The position numbers and the translations under genes were made by a program. Below are positions 1 to 9,991 of a DNA stretch of 30,908 nt, piece by piece. The notes under the pieces were generated by a model, which saw only the letters and a list, made by a program, of their open reading frames with translations, had not been told where the DNA came from and did not search any database. The DNA lies in the NCBI GenBank assembly GCA_000310025.1, contig FN649743.1, positions 1,642,780 through 1,673,687 on the forward strand, given 5' to 3'. This DNA comes from Ectocarpus siliculosus (lineage: Eukaryota; Sar; Phaeophyceae; Ectocarpales; Ectocarpaceae). Within the stretch, counting starts at the first letter, position 1. Each line of letters starts with the position of its first letter.

Positions 1-207
1 TGGGGGGGGGGGGAGTGCACTCGGCCGATGAGAAGCTATGTTCGGCATGCCACAGGTCTTTCTCCGAATGACAGGGATTTCACTTACCTCCGCGCGGACC
101 GGTTAGGGCGAGCAGTAGCCTTCGTGGCCGCGTGGACACAAGGAGGGAAACCCCTGCCTCTATCATAGCTCGTGTTGGAGACTTAAAGACCCAGCCAGGA
201 CTCCATC

Positions 208-1271
208 TGCCAACGCCCAGACTGCTTCCTAGATTTTTCTGCCGAGGAAGAAAGGAGGGCAGAGTTTCGCGTTTGCGGTAATTGTGGGTGTACCGGAAAT
301 CGGACAAGAGCCGCGCAAGATGGTACCCCGTGGATGCTGCAGGTGATCATGTCGCGGAGGGGAGTGCAGCAGTGAGCGACGTTTTTGGTGGTGCGGCCGT
401 CGCTATCAGGACCGGTTGAATGGCATGAAGAGAGATAGATGACGAACAGCCAGAGCACCCAGGAACACTGCATGTGGATTGGGGGGCGAGGCGTCGACGC
501 CTCCAGACCCGTTGGGCACGGTGCGCGCGACGGTGGATGAAGTCCTCGGTCGAGGCGAGATCCGCTGCTGGCAGGACGTCGCCGATTGGCTAGCTGCTGA
601 ACGCGCGAAGGTAGGTATGGAGGATTTACAAGGGGGATGCCCAAGAAAACTCGTCCTGGACTTGTTTGCCAGCATAGCCTCGGCGCCCTTGAGCAGTTCA
701 CGATTAGTTAGAGTAGATGGAGCAAAGGGAGACACGAATGAGCGGGAATTGGTCTCTTCCAAACTCCCTTTGGGACAAGCATCTCGTTGACTTAATGCTG
801 CGTTCTCGCCGTAATGCATCCGCACAGCCACCATCCAACCCGAAAGCGGGTAAGGAGGGTCTCTCGAGTCGATCCTAGGGCTAGTCGAGAAGGACAAGGA
901 GGACGCAGACGCAAGGATGTGCGTCGTGCGGGCAGCTGGTAGGCTTGTTCGAGGCGATGCGGAGAGTTAGCCTCTAGGAAGCAGCAGGAATCGGCTTTTT
1001 CTCCGGCGAGGCCGCGGAATCGAAGAACGTAGAGCAGGAGGACCCCGAGTCGGACAAAAACGGCACAGGTTCGGTCGGTGGACTCGACGATTTGACGAAG
1101 TGGGATTCGGCCGAATCTAGCTCCAGCGGTGAGGAATCTAACTGGTTGAGCGAGAAGGGCGTCGGCCTGGTGTGGAGTGACGGAGACACAGATGGAGATG
1201 ATGGTGTTGCGGACATCGTTAAGCACGCCAGGAACCGACATTTGGCTACTTCTTCATGCAGATGCATGTAA
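208..1271 (+). CDS. Unrecognised plus-strand gene, 3' exons (partial)
   Basis: I do not recognise this protein. Two exons fit together in frame: one ends at 610 (...WLAAERAK, then donor GTAGGT) and the next starts at 978 after CTCTAG and reads 97 codons to TAA at 1269-1271. Both sides are phase 0 and the intron is 367 nt. The last exon encodes an acidic, Ser/Gly-rich tail (for example AESSSSGEESNWLSEKG) that ends in a Cys-containing RHLATSSCRCM. The 5' limit of the 610 exon is unresolved: its frame opens after a stop at 440-442. A further candidate exon around 208-342 has a C-x4-C-x16-C-x2-C spacing at 208-285. Its donor could be at 276 (GTAATT) or 342 (GTGATC), and either can be joined in phase to the next exon. 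The gene may enter from left of the window. A transposon-derived protein is a possible alternative. The two-exon 3' part is moderately supported; the upstream exon is speculative. Confidence 0.4.
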
Positions 1272-3064
1272 TATTCCTTGAGGCACTTGGCTTGGGGTTG
1301 TGGGTGTTATGACGGGCATTCTTGCACGTCAGATCTCCACATCGTGACGAAAGATCGGTAAGCGGAGCTGCCTTTCTCTTGCTCTAACCTCTAAGGGTGC
1401 ATGTGATCTGATTTATTCTTACCCATGTGTCCAATGCCATATTTTGCGCGTCCTTCTTGGTGGTTCAACAGGTCCGTGCTTCGCTTGCGTTCCGTTGGAT
1501 GCTTCTGGCAATTACGACGACCCGGGGTGGCAGGTTATAAATCGTAGGAGCAGAAGCCGTACGCTGAACAGCCGGCTAGAGTTCGCGTTTTCGCCCGACC
1601 AATTTTCGTACCTAGGTGCTCAGGGAGACGGACGGGCGGAGGAGGCTCCTTTCTTTCAACCACGCTGGGGTTCCGTGTTTGTTGGCATGGTGTTTTCTTC
1701 TTCGTGTTTTTTCGGCAAACAACCTGGAACCTATCGGGACGAGAACGCGTCGGGCCTCTGTCGTTTGTACTGACGATAAACATGTTCTTTGTTGTATCAT
1801 TGTGTTCGGGCATGATGTTTTTTGACGAACTTGATATCCTCTTGGTGCTGGCACATTGGGTTGGCAGGTGTTCACACCTCGAGGGAGCTTGTTTATTATA
1901 TTGAACGCTGTGATTTCCAGACCCAAGTGGACGATCAACGGCAGAGGCGACTGCTGCCGCTCTCTTGATTGCTCGTGTTGTTGTCGCAGAGAGAGGGTCG
2001 AAGTGTTTCCGAGCTCACGCTCCCAACGTTACTTCTGGCGAAGCTAATCTGAGCAAATAACCTTGTGCGGCAAGAAGGGCAGCCCTTGGAGTTAGATAGG
2101 TTTGGGCAACTCGGGCCCCCCGGGGTTGCGTGCAGTGCTTGTGTGTAAGTTTTTCCTCGCGTTTACGACACACACCTAAGCTAAATAGTGCGTATTCATA
2201 CTGTGAGAAAAAATACTTCAACGTGGAGATAGGCCGGCCGTTGCCTGCGTGCGACATCAGAGAAGCACAACGTTGTTAGTGACCAAACTCACTGTTGGTG
2301 TAGCTGCCGTGGTGCTATCGCTACCTAACCCTTCTTGTATTTTTTGTTCTTCGGGAATCAGGAGAGTTGTGCTGCCGGGAGAGGGTCCCGAGTCAACAGA
2401 CAAAAGCGTGTGCGGTGCAACAGCAGCAGCAGCAGCAGCAGGAGAAGGGCACCCCAACAGCAAATGTAATTCAAACCTAGCTGACGCCATTGAAGAGTAC
2501 TCCACCTGTAGTTCGTATTGCAGCACAATTCAAAGTGCTGTATAGCCACAAGATCAGCAGCTGGCATGACCAATACTCGGTGTAGCCGGCACCGTGGCAG
2601 GGCAAAAGCACGGTGCCTGAATGCGAACGCAAGTCTTCAAATTCATCCGTGCCTACCTCTCGAACCTCTCCGCTAATCAAGTTGAATTCTTGAACAATAT
2701 ACTCTCTGGCGCTCAGTTCGTCTTCCCTCAAACTCTCGCGGCGATTGACTACGTGGTGGGTGCGTTCTCGTGCTTAGTCTCTTTGTCGGGTGCACAGCAG
2801 CAGCGTGGTTGCGCTGCGTAGATACGAGTGACACATTTTTTTCGGGGAGGGGCTGCGGGTTGCACCGCCAAGTTTGAAGCCTACGGTTCACGGATTTTCG
2901 CAAATCTTGGTTCCCTAGATAGCTGTGGGAATAGTCTACTGCTGTGAGCCTTTAGTCTTGGGTGGATGTACGCCTGTCGCGCTTCTCTGCTGTGTAAACC
3001 GATAGTTTTTGTTCCACCGCCATTTTTCTTTCAGCCGTGCAGTACTGGCGCACAATATTAGCTC
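1272..3064. other. Intergenic stretch without a recognisable gene
   Basis: Only short, mutually overlapping open frames are present on both strands, and none has a recognisable motif or matched splice sites. A (CAG)8 microsatellite lies at 2420-2441. The left end probably includes the 3' UTR of the preceding partial gene. Confidence 0.5.
2420..2441 (+). repeat. (CAG)n microsatellite
   Basis: Perfect CAG trinucleotide run of about 8 units. It lies in a short open frame that I do not believe is coding. Confidence 0.9.
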
Positions 3065-3715
3065 CATCAGGCAAACCATGCAAACGCCATAACCATTGTC
3101 ACCTTATCACCTCGCTGCTCTAGTCGCTGGCTCCGGTTTGCACGTTGCCTGCCGACTTGATAAGAGTGCCCACGGGGGGGGGCTGTAGCAACGTTGATAT
3201 TGCATTGTTGGAGTGCGTTCGCGTAAGAGTGGAATGTGCGGTGTGCGGTACAACAATGCGGGGCCACAAGTTCGGATAACGGTTCGGGTACATTTTCAGG
3301 TTCGGACGGAGTTTTGGTTTTACCCACGCGGGAGATATCACTGTGTGCTGTGTGCTTCTCGGAAAATCGTGGAAAAACAGAATTTTCGCTGATGCTATGG
3401 ATTCATTGCGAATCTGTCTTAGACTCTTTTCTTCGATAGAGATGGATTCGTTGGGTCATATTGATGAAATAAAAAAAAAACGAATCAACGAATCCATCTC
3501 TACGTATCTATGTTGCCTTCTGCTGGGGAGAGGCCTCGGGAAGTGGTGATTTTGTGCTTGTGTACTACTGTATTGCGTGCGGCCAGCATCTACTCGTTTT
3601 CTCTTGAATTTGATTCAAACCACAACTGTATCGGGTGCCCCTCCCTGTGTCCTTCAGTGTTCAGTTTCCTGTCTTTCAAAGATAGGCACAACATCATGAG
3701 AGGCTCCGTAACCTC
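3065..3715. repeat. Dispersed repeat, copy A
   Basis: This segment aligns by eye with a second segment starting at 6954. Shared blocks include CATCAGGCAAAC, GCAAACGCC, TGTCACCT, TATCACCTC, CTCCGGT, ACGTTG and TGCC in the same order over about 140 nt. Further right are a GGTTCGG-rich stretch and the phrase TTTTCAGGTTCGGA. The 3' part (about 3555-3715, with GTATTGCGTGCGGCCAGCAT) matches 8411-8575 (GTATTGCGTCCGGCCAGTAT). No coding capacity is evident, so this is probably a relic of a mobile element of unknown class. Confidence 0.5.
3438..3501. repeat. Perfect 16-bp inverted repeat with A-rich loop
   Basis: Arms 3438-3453 (AGAGATGGATTCGTTG) and 3486-3501 (its exact reverse complement) flank a 32-nt loop that contains a run of ten A. 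It sits inside dispersed repeat copy A and has no counterpart that I can see in copy B. It could form a strong RNA or cruciform hairpin. Confidence 0.8.
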
Positions 3716-3803
3716 CAGCAGAGCCAGCACAGCAGTTAGTAGTGGTCCTGGTGTAATCGCATTGCGGCTGGTACCCATTATTTTGGCATTATATGATATT
3801 ATG

Positions 3804-3969
3804 TATGGGGGGTGTTTGATTTAATTAATTGTTTTTGGGTTTGGGGAGAACATAGGCAGTATATACATTATATACTTACTTATAGTCCAGTTTTGGGGAC
3901 GCAATACAATATTATTATATATGGGGGTGTTTGATTTAATTAATTGTTTTTGGGTTCGGGGAGAACATA
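3804..3969 (+). repeat. 50-bp direct duplication
   Basis: Positions 3804-3854 and 3920-3969 are nearly identical AT-rich blocks (TATGGGGG...TTTGATTTAATTAATTG...GGGGAGAACATA). They differ by one G in a homopolymer and one T/C change. The 65-nt spacer is AT-rich. The near identity implies a recent duplication, or short terminal repeats of a small element. Confidence 0.85.
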
Positions 3970-4038
3970 TACTAGGGAATTGAAAGCCCGTCCGATTCCG
4001 GTTGGCGGCGGCGCCCGAATCGCAAGGTAACAGAGGAT

Positions 4039-4243
4039 ACCGAAAGGATGCGAGAGAACGCACGGGGGTGCGATCGATTTTCGAAGCGTAATTTCTCCTC
4101 AACCAGGAGGGTGCGAGCGCGAACTGATACCTCTCAGGAAAGCTCTCGATGAGATATCACCACCCTAATTAACTCCTAGTTGTGGAGAAAATACGCTTTG
4201 AAAATCCATCGCACCCCCGTGCGTTCTCTCGCATCCTTACGGT
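4039..4243. repeat. 205-nt foldback (inverted repeat) element
   Basis: Arm 4039-4098 matches the reverse complement of 4184-4243 at 56 of 60 positions (counted by eye). Pairing continues more weakly inward (4099-4109 with 4173-4183, 9 of 11), leaving a loop of about 63 nt. Each arm carries the block GCGAGAGAACGCACGGGGGT or its complement. There is no gene in it and no clear target-site duplication at the edges. It is compatible with a MITE-like or foldback element, or with a transcribed hairpin that yields small RNAs. Confidence 0.85.
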
Positions 4244-6290
4244 AAGCGTGCAATGTACAGGGCTAAGAGAGGAGGGGCGGGGCGACACGACGAGTAAAAC
4301 GTACTATAGGCAGGATAGGTTTGAGAACAATATTATCTACAATATTAACTATGGTGACCCTTGGCATATCCATCTACATTTAGTGTGTCATATGTCCCCC
4401 CGCAAGTGGCGGGCAACGACGACTCACTACGGCTTGGAGGAGGTGAAGCACTGTTGGGGCGTTGCAATTGTCGCCCATGTACATACCCTGCGCACGGGAT
4501 TACCTCCCCCAAGCCATAGCTTTAGCTTTTTTGTTGTTTGGGGGTCCAGCCGGACGGCACTCCCTCTCCTGATATCAGTCCATTGAGAGCAACATAATGT
4601 CGGTGAGCGGGTGGGCGAGACGTGATTTCAATACGGAAAATGCACAGCCACGTGGGAGCACCGCATGTTGCACTCATTTCCGTCAGTAGTCAGCGGTCGG
4701 TACAGGTGAAACGATACGTTACGACAACATGAGGTGAAGCTTTGTTGGTACGGGTGACCACCTGACCAACACCAGAGCGTATCGTTCCCGTTGTTTCGGC
4801 GTTAACCACGTCTCAAAAACTATGAACACACCATCAACAGGTCGATTCTGCCGGGAACGACATGTGCCACAGTTCGCCCCCGTGTGGGCTGGTCGCCACA
4901 AGACTTGGCGAGATTATTGGGAGGCGTGAATAGAGAATCCGATGAACGGCGTAGATATATTCATCGTACAAGGGCTCTAGCCGTGGGCGGACAAACTCTG
5001 CCAATGCGAGGGGGGGCAGCCTTCTCGCCCTTACCATCTGCAGTCCAGCTCGCGCTTTTTCGCCTGGACCGAGACGTGGGGAGTACGTCCTTTTTCTCGT
5101 GGCGTTGATGTTGAGGTTTGGGCAGCAGTGGGAATGGCTTCGTCTCCAGGACAGCACGCAGACGTACGCGGATCGATATTCAGCGGCCTGAACGCGTGCA
5201 CGAGGCGTAACTTTCAATCCCGTCACGCATGCGAGGAAGCTAGATCTCGAGAGAACTGCTCTACAGTAGTCCGGTCGCATCATCAGTCAAAAGAGTCCTG
5301 CCACGCTGCCTTCAAGCAAAACAAAACACCTCGGCCCCCGCCACCAAGTACCCGATAGATCCGGATATCCAGGTGAACCAAGCGCGTCTTGCAGCGCGTG
5401 CTTTAGTCACTAGTGCGAGTGAGGGTGCGTGGGCATGAAGGCGAAATCCGACAGATTGAAATTGCTTTGTTCGGGTTCGCATCATCAATAGTCTACAGCC
5501 GGTCTACTCTCTCTCTCTCTCTCTCTTTCGATTGTTCGGTTAGAAACTTTGACTACCCTTCCGGCTGAAACACTGGACATGGAAGAAGAATGTGAGAAAG
5601 GCACTGGAAAGGCGCATCGGCGGACGGCGCTGTGCCTGTATGATCCACATGGAAAACAGGGTTGTCTTCTGAAGCTTCTCATGCACAGCCCACCTGTCTG
5701 GCGGCGCGTCAGGCCAACATTCTTTGTACAGGTCAACGATGACTGACTTCGGTAATGCTTCTGCATGCATTACGATGAACAAAAAACGGTTCGCACGCAC
5801 AGTAGCACTCAACGATAGTCCCACCGGCGCCCAAGAGTGACTGCCGATCGCCGACGACGCGTTTGACGCCGCTACACTGCCTCACAGGGCGCTGGCACAC
5901 TTCTGCTCCTGTTGCAGGTATATTGGACGGGGCAAAAATGGACCCGTGCTGTGTGGACAACCACAAGATGTGCCGCCCCTTCATTCCCATCTGGGATATA
6001 TCCCCGCAAGGGTCTCCGCTGCTGCTCAGCCCTGGCTTCCAAACCGAGGCATTGGGGCTGTAAAGGCGCTGCCAAAGTAGTTCCGACAGGAGATACCCCG
6101 ATATCGCGATTACGGCTTTACCTCCTATCTACCCAATTCAGGAATTTTCCCAGGCCTCTCTTTGATGCGAGACTCAGGATCGTGTCTCCGTGGTTGTCGC
6201 TGTGTGGCCTAAGCCCAATGGTGGACCTCGGCTCACCCCCAGCGATTGCAGGCCAGAGCAATCTCCCACACTACTGGCAGTTTGCTAACC
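4244..6290. other. Intergenic stretch without a recognisable gene
   Basis: Several open frames of 60-150 codons overlap on both strands, for example 4182-4586 plus and 4834-5283 minus. None shows a known motif or a convincing splice structure. A small inverted repeat (GCTTGGAGGAGGT near 4432 and ACCTCCCCCAAGC near 4503) and a (CT)n run at 5507-5526 are present. Confidence 0.45.
5507..5526 (+). repeat. (CT)n microsatellite
   Basis: Short perfect CT dinucleotide run, the smallest of four CT tracts in the window. All four have the CT sequence on the plus strand. Confidence 0.9.
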
Positions 6291-6665
6291 CGCCCATGGG
6301 CACTTCATGGACTGCCCATGAGCTAGCCCATGAACTGCCCACCGTGGGCACTTCAACCTATGTATGTAGAACATCGCCACCGGCGTATCAACCTGCAACT
6401 TAGCCACCGGCACATCAACCTAGAAATTAGCCACCCAGCGCCAACCTAGCACGTATCGTGTGGGTTGGCGTTAGCGTTAGGGTTTTTGTCGTTTATTGCC
6501 CCTTTCAAAGCAGATAATCTATTGCTTATGTAGTGGTACACTGTTTCCGGTTGAAGGGCACTCATTGACGGTCCATTGGCCGCCCATGAGCTGCCCATGG
6601 GCTTTCCCGTGGGCATTCCCCAATGGGCACCACTGCGCCCATGGGCAGCCCATATATGCCCCATC
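6291..6665. repeat. Cluster of CCCATGGG-type words around a 27-bp tandem repeat
   Basis: Two blocks (about 6291-6352 and 6578-6662) are packed with GCCCATG / CATGGGC words, several of them in the palindromic form GCCCATGGGC. Between them, 6376-6402, 6403-6429 and 6430-6449 are 2.7 copies of a 27-bp tandem unit that begins GCCACCGGC and contains ATCAACCT. The arrangement suggests a structured non-coding element with no coding function visible. Confidence 0.7.
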
Positions 6666-6837
6666 GGCGGTAAGCAAAACTAACTTGTAGAATGCGTGGG
6701 CGACGCGAGGGCATCGATTGAATATTTGACAAAACCAGAATTTCTGGGTCCTGTCACGCTTACAGCAGGAGTCTGCTAACTTTGTCTGGAAACAACACGA
6801 TACACCACGAGAGTTATTTTCTGTCCTTCCCCTTCTG

Positions 6838-6838
<1 letters not shown>

Positions 6839-6895
<57 letters not shown>
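6839..6895 (+). repeat. (CT)n microsatellite, about 28 units
   Basis: Long uninterrupted CT tract. On the minus strand it generates an artefactual Arg-Glu repeat in two reading frames. It lies just left of dispersed repeat copy B. Confidence 0.95.
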
Positions 6896-6899
<4 letters not shown>

Positions 6900-7394
6900 C
6901 TCGTCTCGCTTTCGGTCCATAAGTTGCAAAGTAGACACCACACACCGCCAGCTTCATCAGGCAAACACTGCAAACGCCGCAACCTTTTGTCACCTATCAC
7001 CTCCCTCCTCTTGTCACCGTCTCCGGTGGGTACGTTGTCTGCCTTGCTTGCCGAGAGCGCGCACCGGGGAGTCTGTTGTAGCACTGATGATGCGGAGTGG
7101 TGCGTGGTGAGCGAAAAAATGCGGCACAACAAACATGTGCGGGTTGACATTTCGCATTTTCGAAAATTGGTTCGGAAAACGGTTCGGTTTCCTTTTTCAG
7201 GTTCGGATAACTTTCCGAGTTCCGAGTTCTACGGAGTCTGGCGTTTGAGATTTGAGATACAAGTTATAGCAGTACTGCTGTGTAGGCCGCAGGTCTAATG
7301 TGCGGCAACCTGACCGTGGGTATATCTCGAACGGGTAGTCTCTCTGTGTTTGTATTTATTTTTCCTAACCTGCGGTTGCCGCAACCACACACAC

Positions 7395-8208
7395 GTGTTG
7401 CCCCCTATGGAAAAATTACCATATTTTTTTTATTATGCAGACAATACAAATCCTGGAATCACATCGCCTGGCGGTCCCTCCGCATAGAGTTTTGAGCTAT
7501 TCTGCTATACCTCTCGCTGTAGCGCTGATCCCTAATCGTGCACATCCGATATGCCTTGCCCATACATAGAGACGCACACACCCCAATTTCTGTCAGGTTT
7601 GGTTGGGTTTAGGTCTTCAGCAAACGGCGTTGAAAGTCCGGTGCGTGCTTCCATGGCTTGGATTTCTATATGTTTTCGGAGGTAGACGCATGATCGTTCT
7701 GGAAGCCACTTCTGCTGACTACTGGAGTTTAGACTTGAATCTGGGCCGACTTTCGCAGGCCAACTGCGGACGCTGTAGTGGAGATCCCTAATCGTGCACA
7801 TCATGGATTCGTTCTATGGTCTTTTATCTCTACGATAGGCCAAGTATCGGCCGAATCGGGGGACCGCAGTGTTTCAGCAAGCCTCGGTGAAAGTTGGCTC
7901 CCAAGAGCTGAAAAGGTTGCGCGCAGCAGCAGAAAGCTGGTTCAACTCAGATGTGATCGTGAGGCATTTCTCGCGTCCAAAGCAAAATCAAAGGGTGAAA
8001 ACAGCTTTCCGGTGGAGGGTATGATCTACTTGAGGTGCCCGTGTACTTTGGTGGCACGCTGAGGTCTGTGTGAGAAGTACGAGGTGGTGAAAGAACTGGG
8101 CTCAGCCTTGTCCAATCTGGGGAGGGGATGAAACAAAATTGCCCCGCTGAAACCTGCGGCGTGATTTTTTGTCCATACTTTTTTTCAATTTCCTATAGGG
8201 GGCAACAC
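7395..8208. mobile_element. Possible nested element bounded by 14-nt inverted repeats
   Basis: GTGTTGCCCCCTAT at 7395-7408 and its reverse complement at 8195-8208 lie about 800 nt apart inside repeat copy B. The flanks are similarly rich in GCAAC/GTTGC words. The interior carries a 20-bp exact direct repeat (7527-7546 and 7783-7802) and a coding-like segment (7839-8018). No transposase is recognisable and no target-site duplication was identified, so the mobile nature is inference. Confidence 0.3.
7839..8018 (+). pseudogene. Isolated 60-codon exon-like segment, unknown family
   Basis: After a pyrimidine-rich tract ending in TCTCTACGATAG, an open frame of exactly 180 nt runs to a good donor (AGG then GTATGA). 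The same frame meets a stop three nt further on, at 8022-8024. The translation looks like real coding sequence: it starts AKYRPNRGTAVFQQ and continues with KRLRAAAESWFN and HFSRPKQNQR. It is mixed-charge, without low complexity. I cannot assign a family and found no partner exon nearby. It may be a gene fragment captured by, or left inside, a repeat. It could also be a chance open frame. Confidence 0.3.
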
Positions 8209-8575
8209 ATGTGCACATGCCAATTCAAGCCGCAACAGAGGCCCCGTCTCGTGTTGCGGATATCCCATGTCGCCACGAGAATGTTGCGGGGCCGCAACGC
8301 CGCAACACCTATATTTGTATGTACATGTGTGCATATCTCAAACGCTGCCGGTCTTGGCATTTGTTGTCTCTTGAATCCTCAAGAGACAGCGATCTTGTAC
8401 ACGTGCATGCTGTATTGCGTCCGGCCAGTATTGAACCTTCTCTACGTACATGTAAACCGCACCTGTTTACGGGGACCTCTGCTGCTGTGTTCTACAGGGG
8501 GTGTTCTTGCTTTGATGTTACTTTTGTTGTCCTTCAAAAATCGGCAAAAATCTCATGAGTCCCGTATGTAGACTA

Positions 8576-9391
8576 TACTGCAGGGCCGGGGGGGTAACGA
8601 ACCACAGGGTACGCGATCAAAACCTTGACAATAATATACCAGCAGAGCGAGGAGCCCCGCCCACACAGGGTCGTCCATCCTGTATTGTAGCTAGAGTAAG
8701 TGCACCGGGTCCTCTCTCCGCGGGGTTGTTCGTTGGGTGCTGGTCTGCTGATACTGTCGGTTCTGGTGGGTGCAGAAGCAGAGGTGGCGGGGTGTTGGGA
8801 GGGGCTGTTGCTGTGGGTGAGCGGGAAACAGGCATGAGGAGGCACGATTGCGCACCGCATCTCAGGCAACGACCAAGAGGCTGGGGCATCAGAAAGGCAC
8901 GGCCCGCCCGGTACCCTACGAATGTGTGGTTCGAATATTTCACATCCCCTCCGCGATGCTGGCAGCACCTAAAAGAGGTGGTATTTTTCTACTCTCTGGT
9001 GTAATGCATGTCGATCGCAGTCCAATAACTTGTCCATTAGCAAAAAGGTTTGTCGCCTCATGCGTGATTGAGCATTCAGAGTTTACTCGTGTGGTTGCTC
9101 CTGGAGAAAAATGGCCGTACTTGGTAAAAAGGCGGGCTCGCCCCTGGCCAAGAGGGCCTTCGCTCTGCGGTCTAGACTAACTAACATGCTTCTGAAGAGC
9201 ACTATGTAAGAAAACCATCTACTGTAGCCATCATATCCATCCATGGTCCCTGGGTGCCAAGCAGTGCACTCGCCAAGAGCTGACTGATTTGGTCTCTCTA
9301 GTAGGGAGGGGTTGGGACATTGGCACAAAGTTCGGTCAAGTACAGCCGCCTCTCCTGCAAAACGTTGGAGACCCTGTACACCCATTTGCTC
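8576..9391. other. Intergenic stretch without a recognisable gene
   Basis: Open frames on both strands overlap one another (for example 8555-9004 plus and 8573-8968 minus) and show no motif, domain or splice logic. I see nothing to annotate. Confidence 0.45.
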
Positions 9392-9991
9392 TTACATTGT
9401 TATCGGAAGTAGACACATAGGTGGTTGGGGTATGCTGCGTGTAGAGTGAATCCAGATTGAACGTAGGCGCTGTAGCCCCGTGACCATCGTCGTACATATC
9501 TGTCCCACGGATGATGGCCAGGAAACGTGAGTCACTCTACGATGGCGGAACAAGCATGAAGATTGCTTCCTGGGAGTGCGAAAGAGGGCATGGCAAAAAA
9601 GCGGACGGACAACCTTCAGCTGCGATGACAAAGCTTTTCCCCAGTTCACATACAAACTGCTTGCAGACACAAACCAAGACTGTCCTGAGGTGTCCTGCTG
9701 AACTCGTGACAAGTCCAAGTCTTTCAACGCAATGAGTATCCGTGATAGGAAAGGTTGTACGGCCAAAGATGGCTCGATCGAGCAAATTCTCAAACAACCC
9801 AGCAGGGGCTCCACCAAATGAATGTTGCGTTGGCATTTCGCGTGGCGAGGGTCAGCCGCGAGGTGTGAGGCTTCTTTGGCCACACATTCCATGAGCAGCT
9901 CCCCCTCTTCACCCCGACTAGCGAGAGGGTTCGTCAGGGTCACCGTGTACACCATATTGTGCTTGGCCCCCGAAGGGTTTCGTTCTCGCAA
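9392..9991 (-). pseudogene. Unidentified 199-codon open frame, possibly a relic
   Basis: A 600-nt minus-strand frame starts from ATG at 9991. The first third (for example MVYTVTLTNPLASRGEEGEL, then MECVAKEASHLAADPRH) has a plausible protein-like composition. From about 9836 leftward a second minus frame (9836-9537, with FENLLDRAIFGRTTFPITD) looks equally protein-like. The real coding frame may therefore shift here by splicing or decay. I recognise no family or catalytic motif. The length is unusual for non-coding DNA of this composition, but chance is not excluded. Confidence 0.25.

Larger units (their letters stand above)
6954..8575. repeat. Dispersed repeat, copy B, interrupted
   Basis: The left part (6954 to about 7215) is a diverged copy of 3065 to about 3330. 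The right part (8411-8575) is a diverged copy of about 3555-3715. About 1.2 kb lies between these parts here, against about 0.2 kb in copy A, so extra DNA has been inserted here or lost from copy A. The extra part is marked by a 14-nt inverted repeat (7395-7408, GTGTTGCCCCCTAT, and its exact complement at 8195-8208), many GCAAC/GTTGC words, a 20-bp direct repeat and an exon-like segment. The alignment was made by eye, so boundaries are approximate. Confidence 0.45.

Noticed and set aside
80-307. Possible minus-strand exon ending at a GGAG/GTAAGT donor near 90
   Set aside because: The donor is good but the 75-codon frame has no motif. The plus-strand model with phase-matched exons downstream is preferred.
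6519-7150. Minus-strand frames with long Arg-Glu runs
   Set aside because: They are produced by the (CT)n microsatellite at 6839-6895, and their flanks do not look coding.
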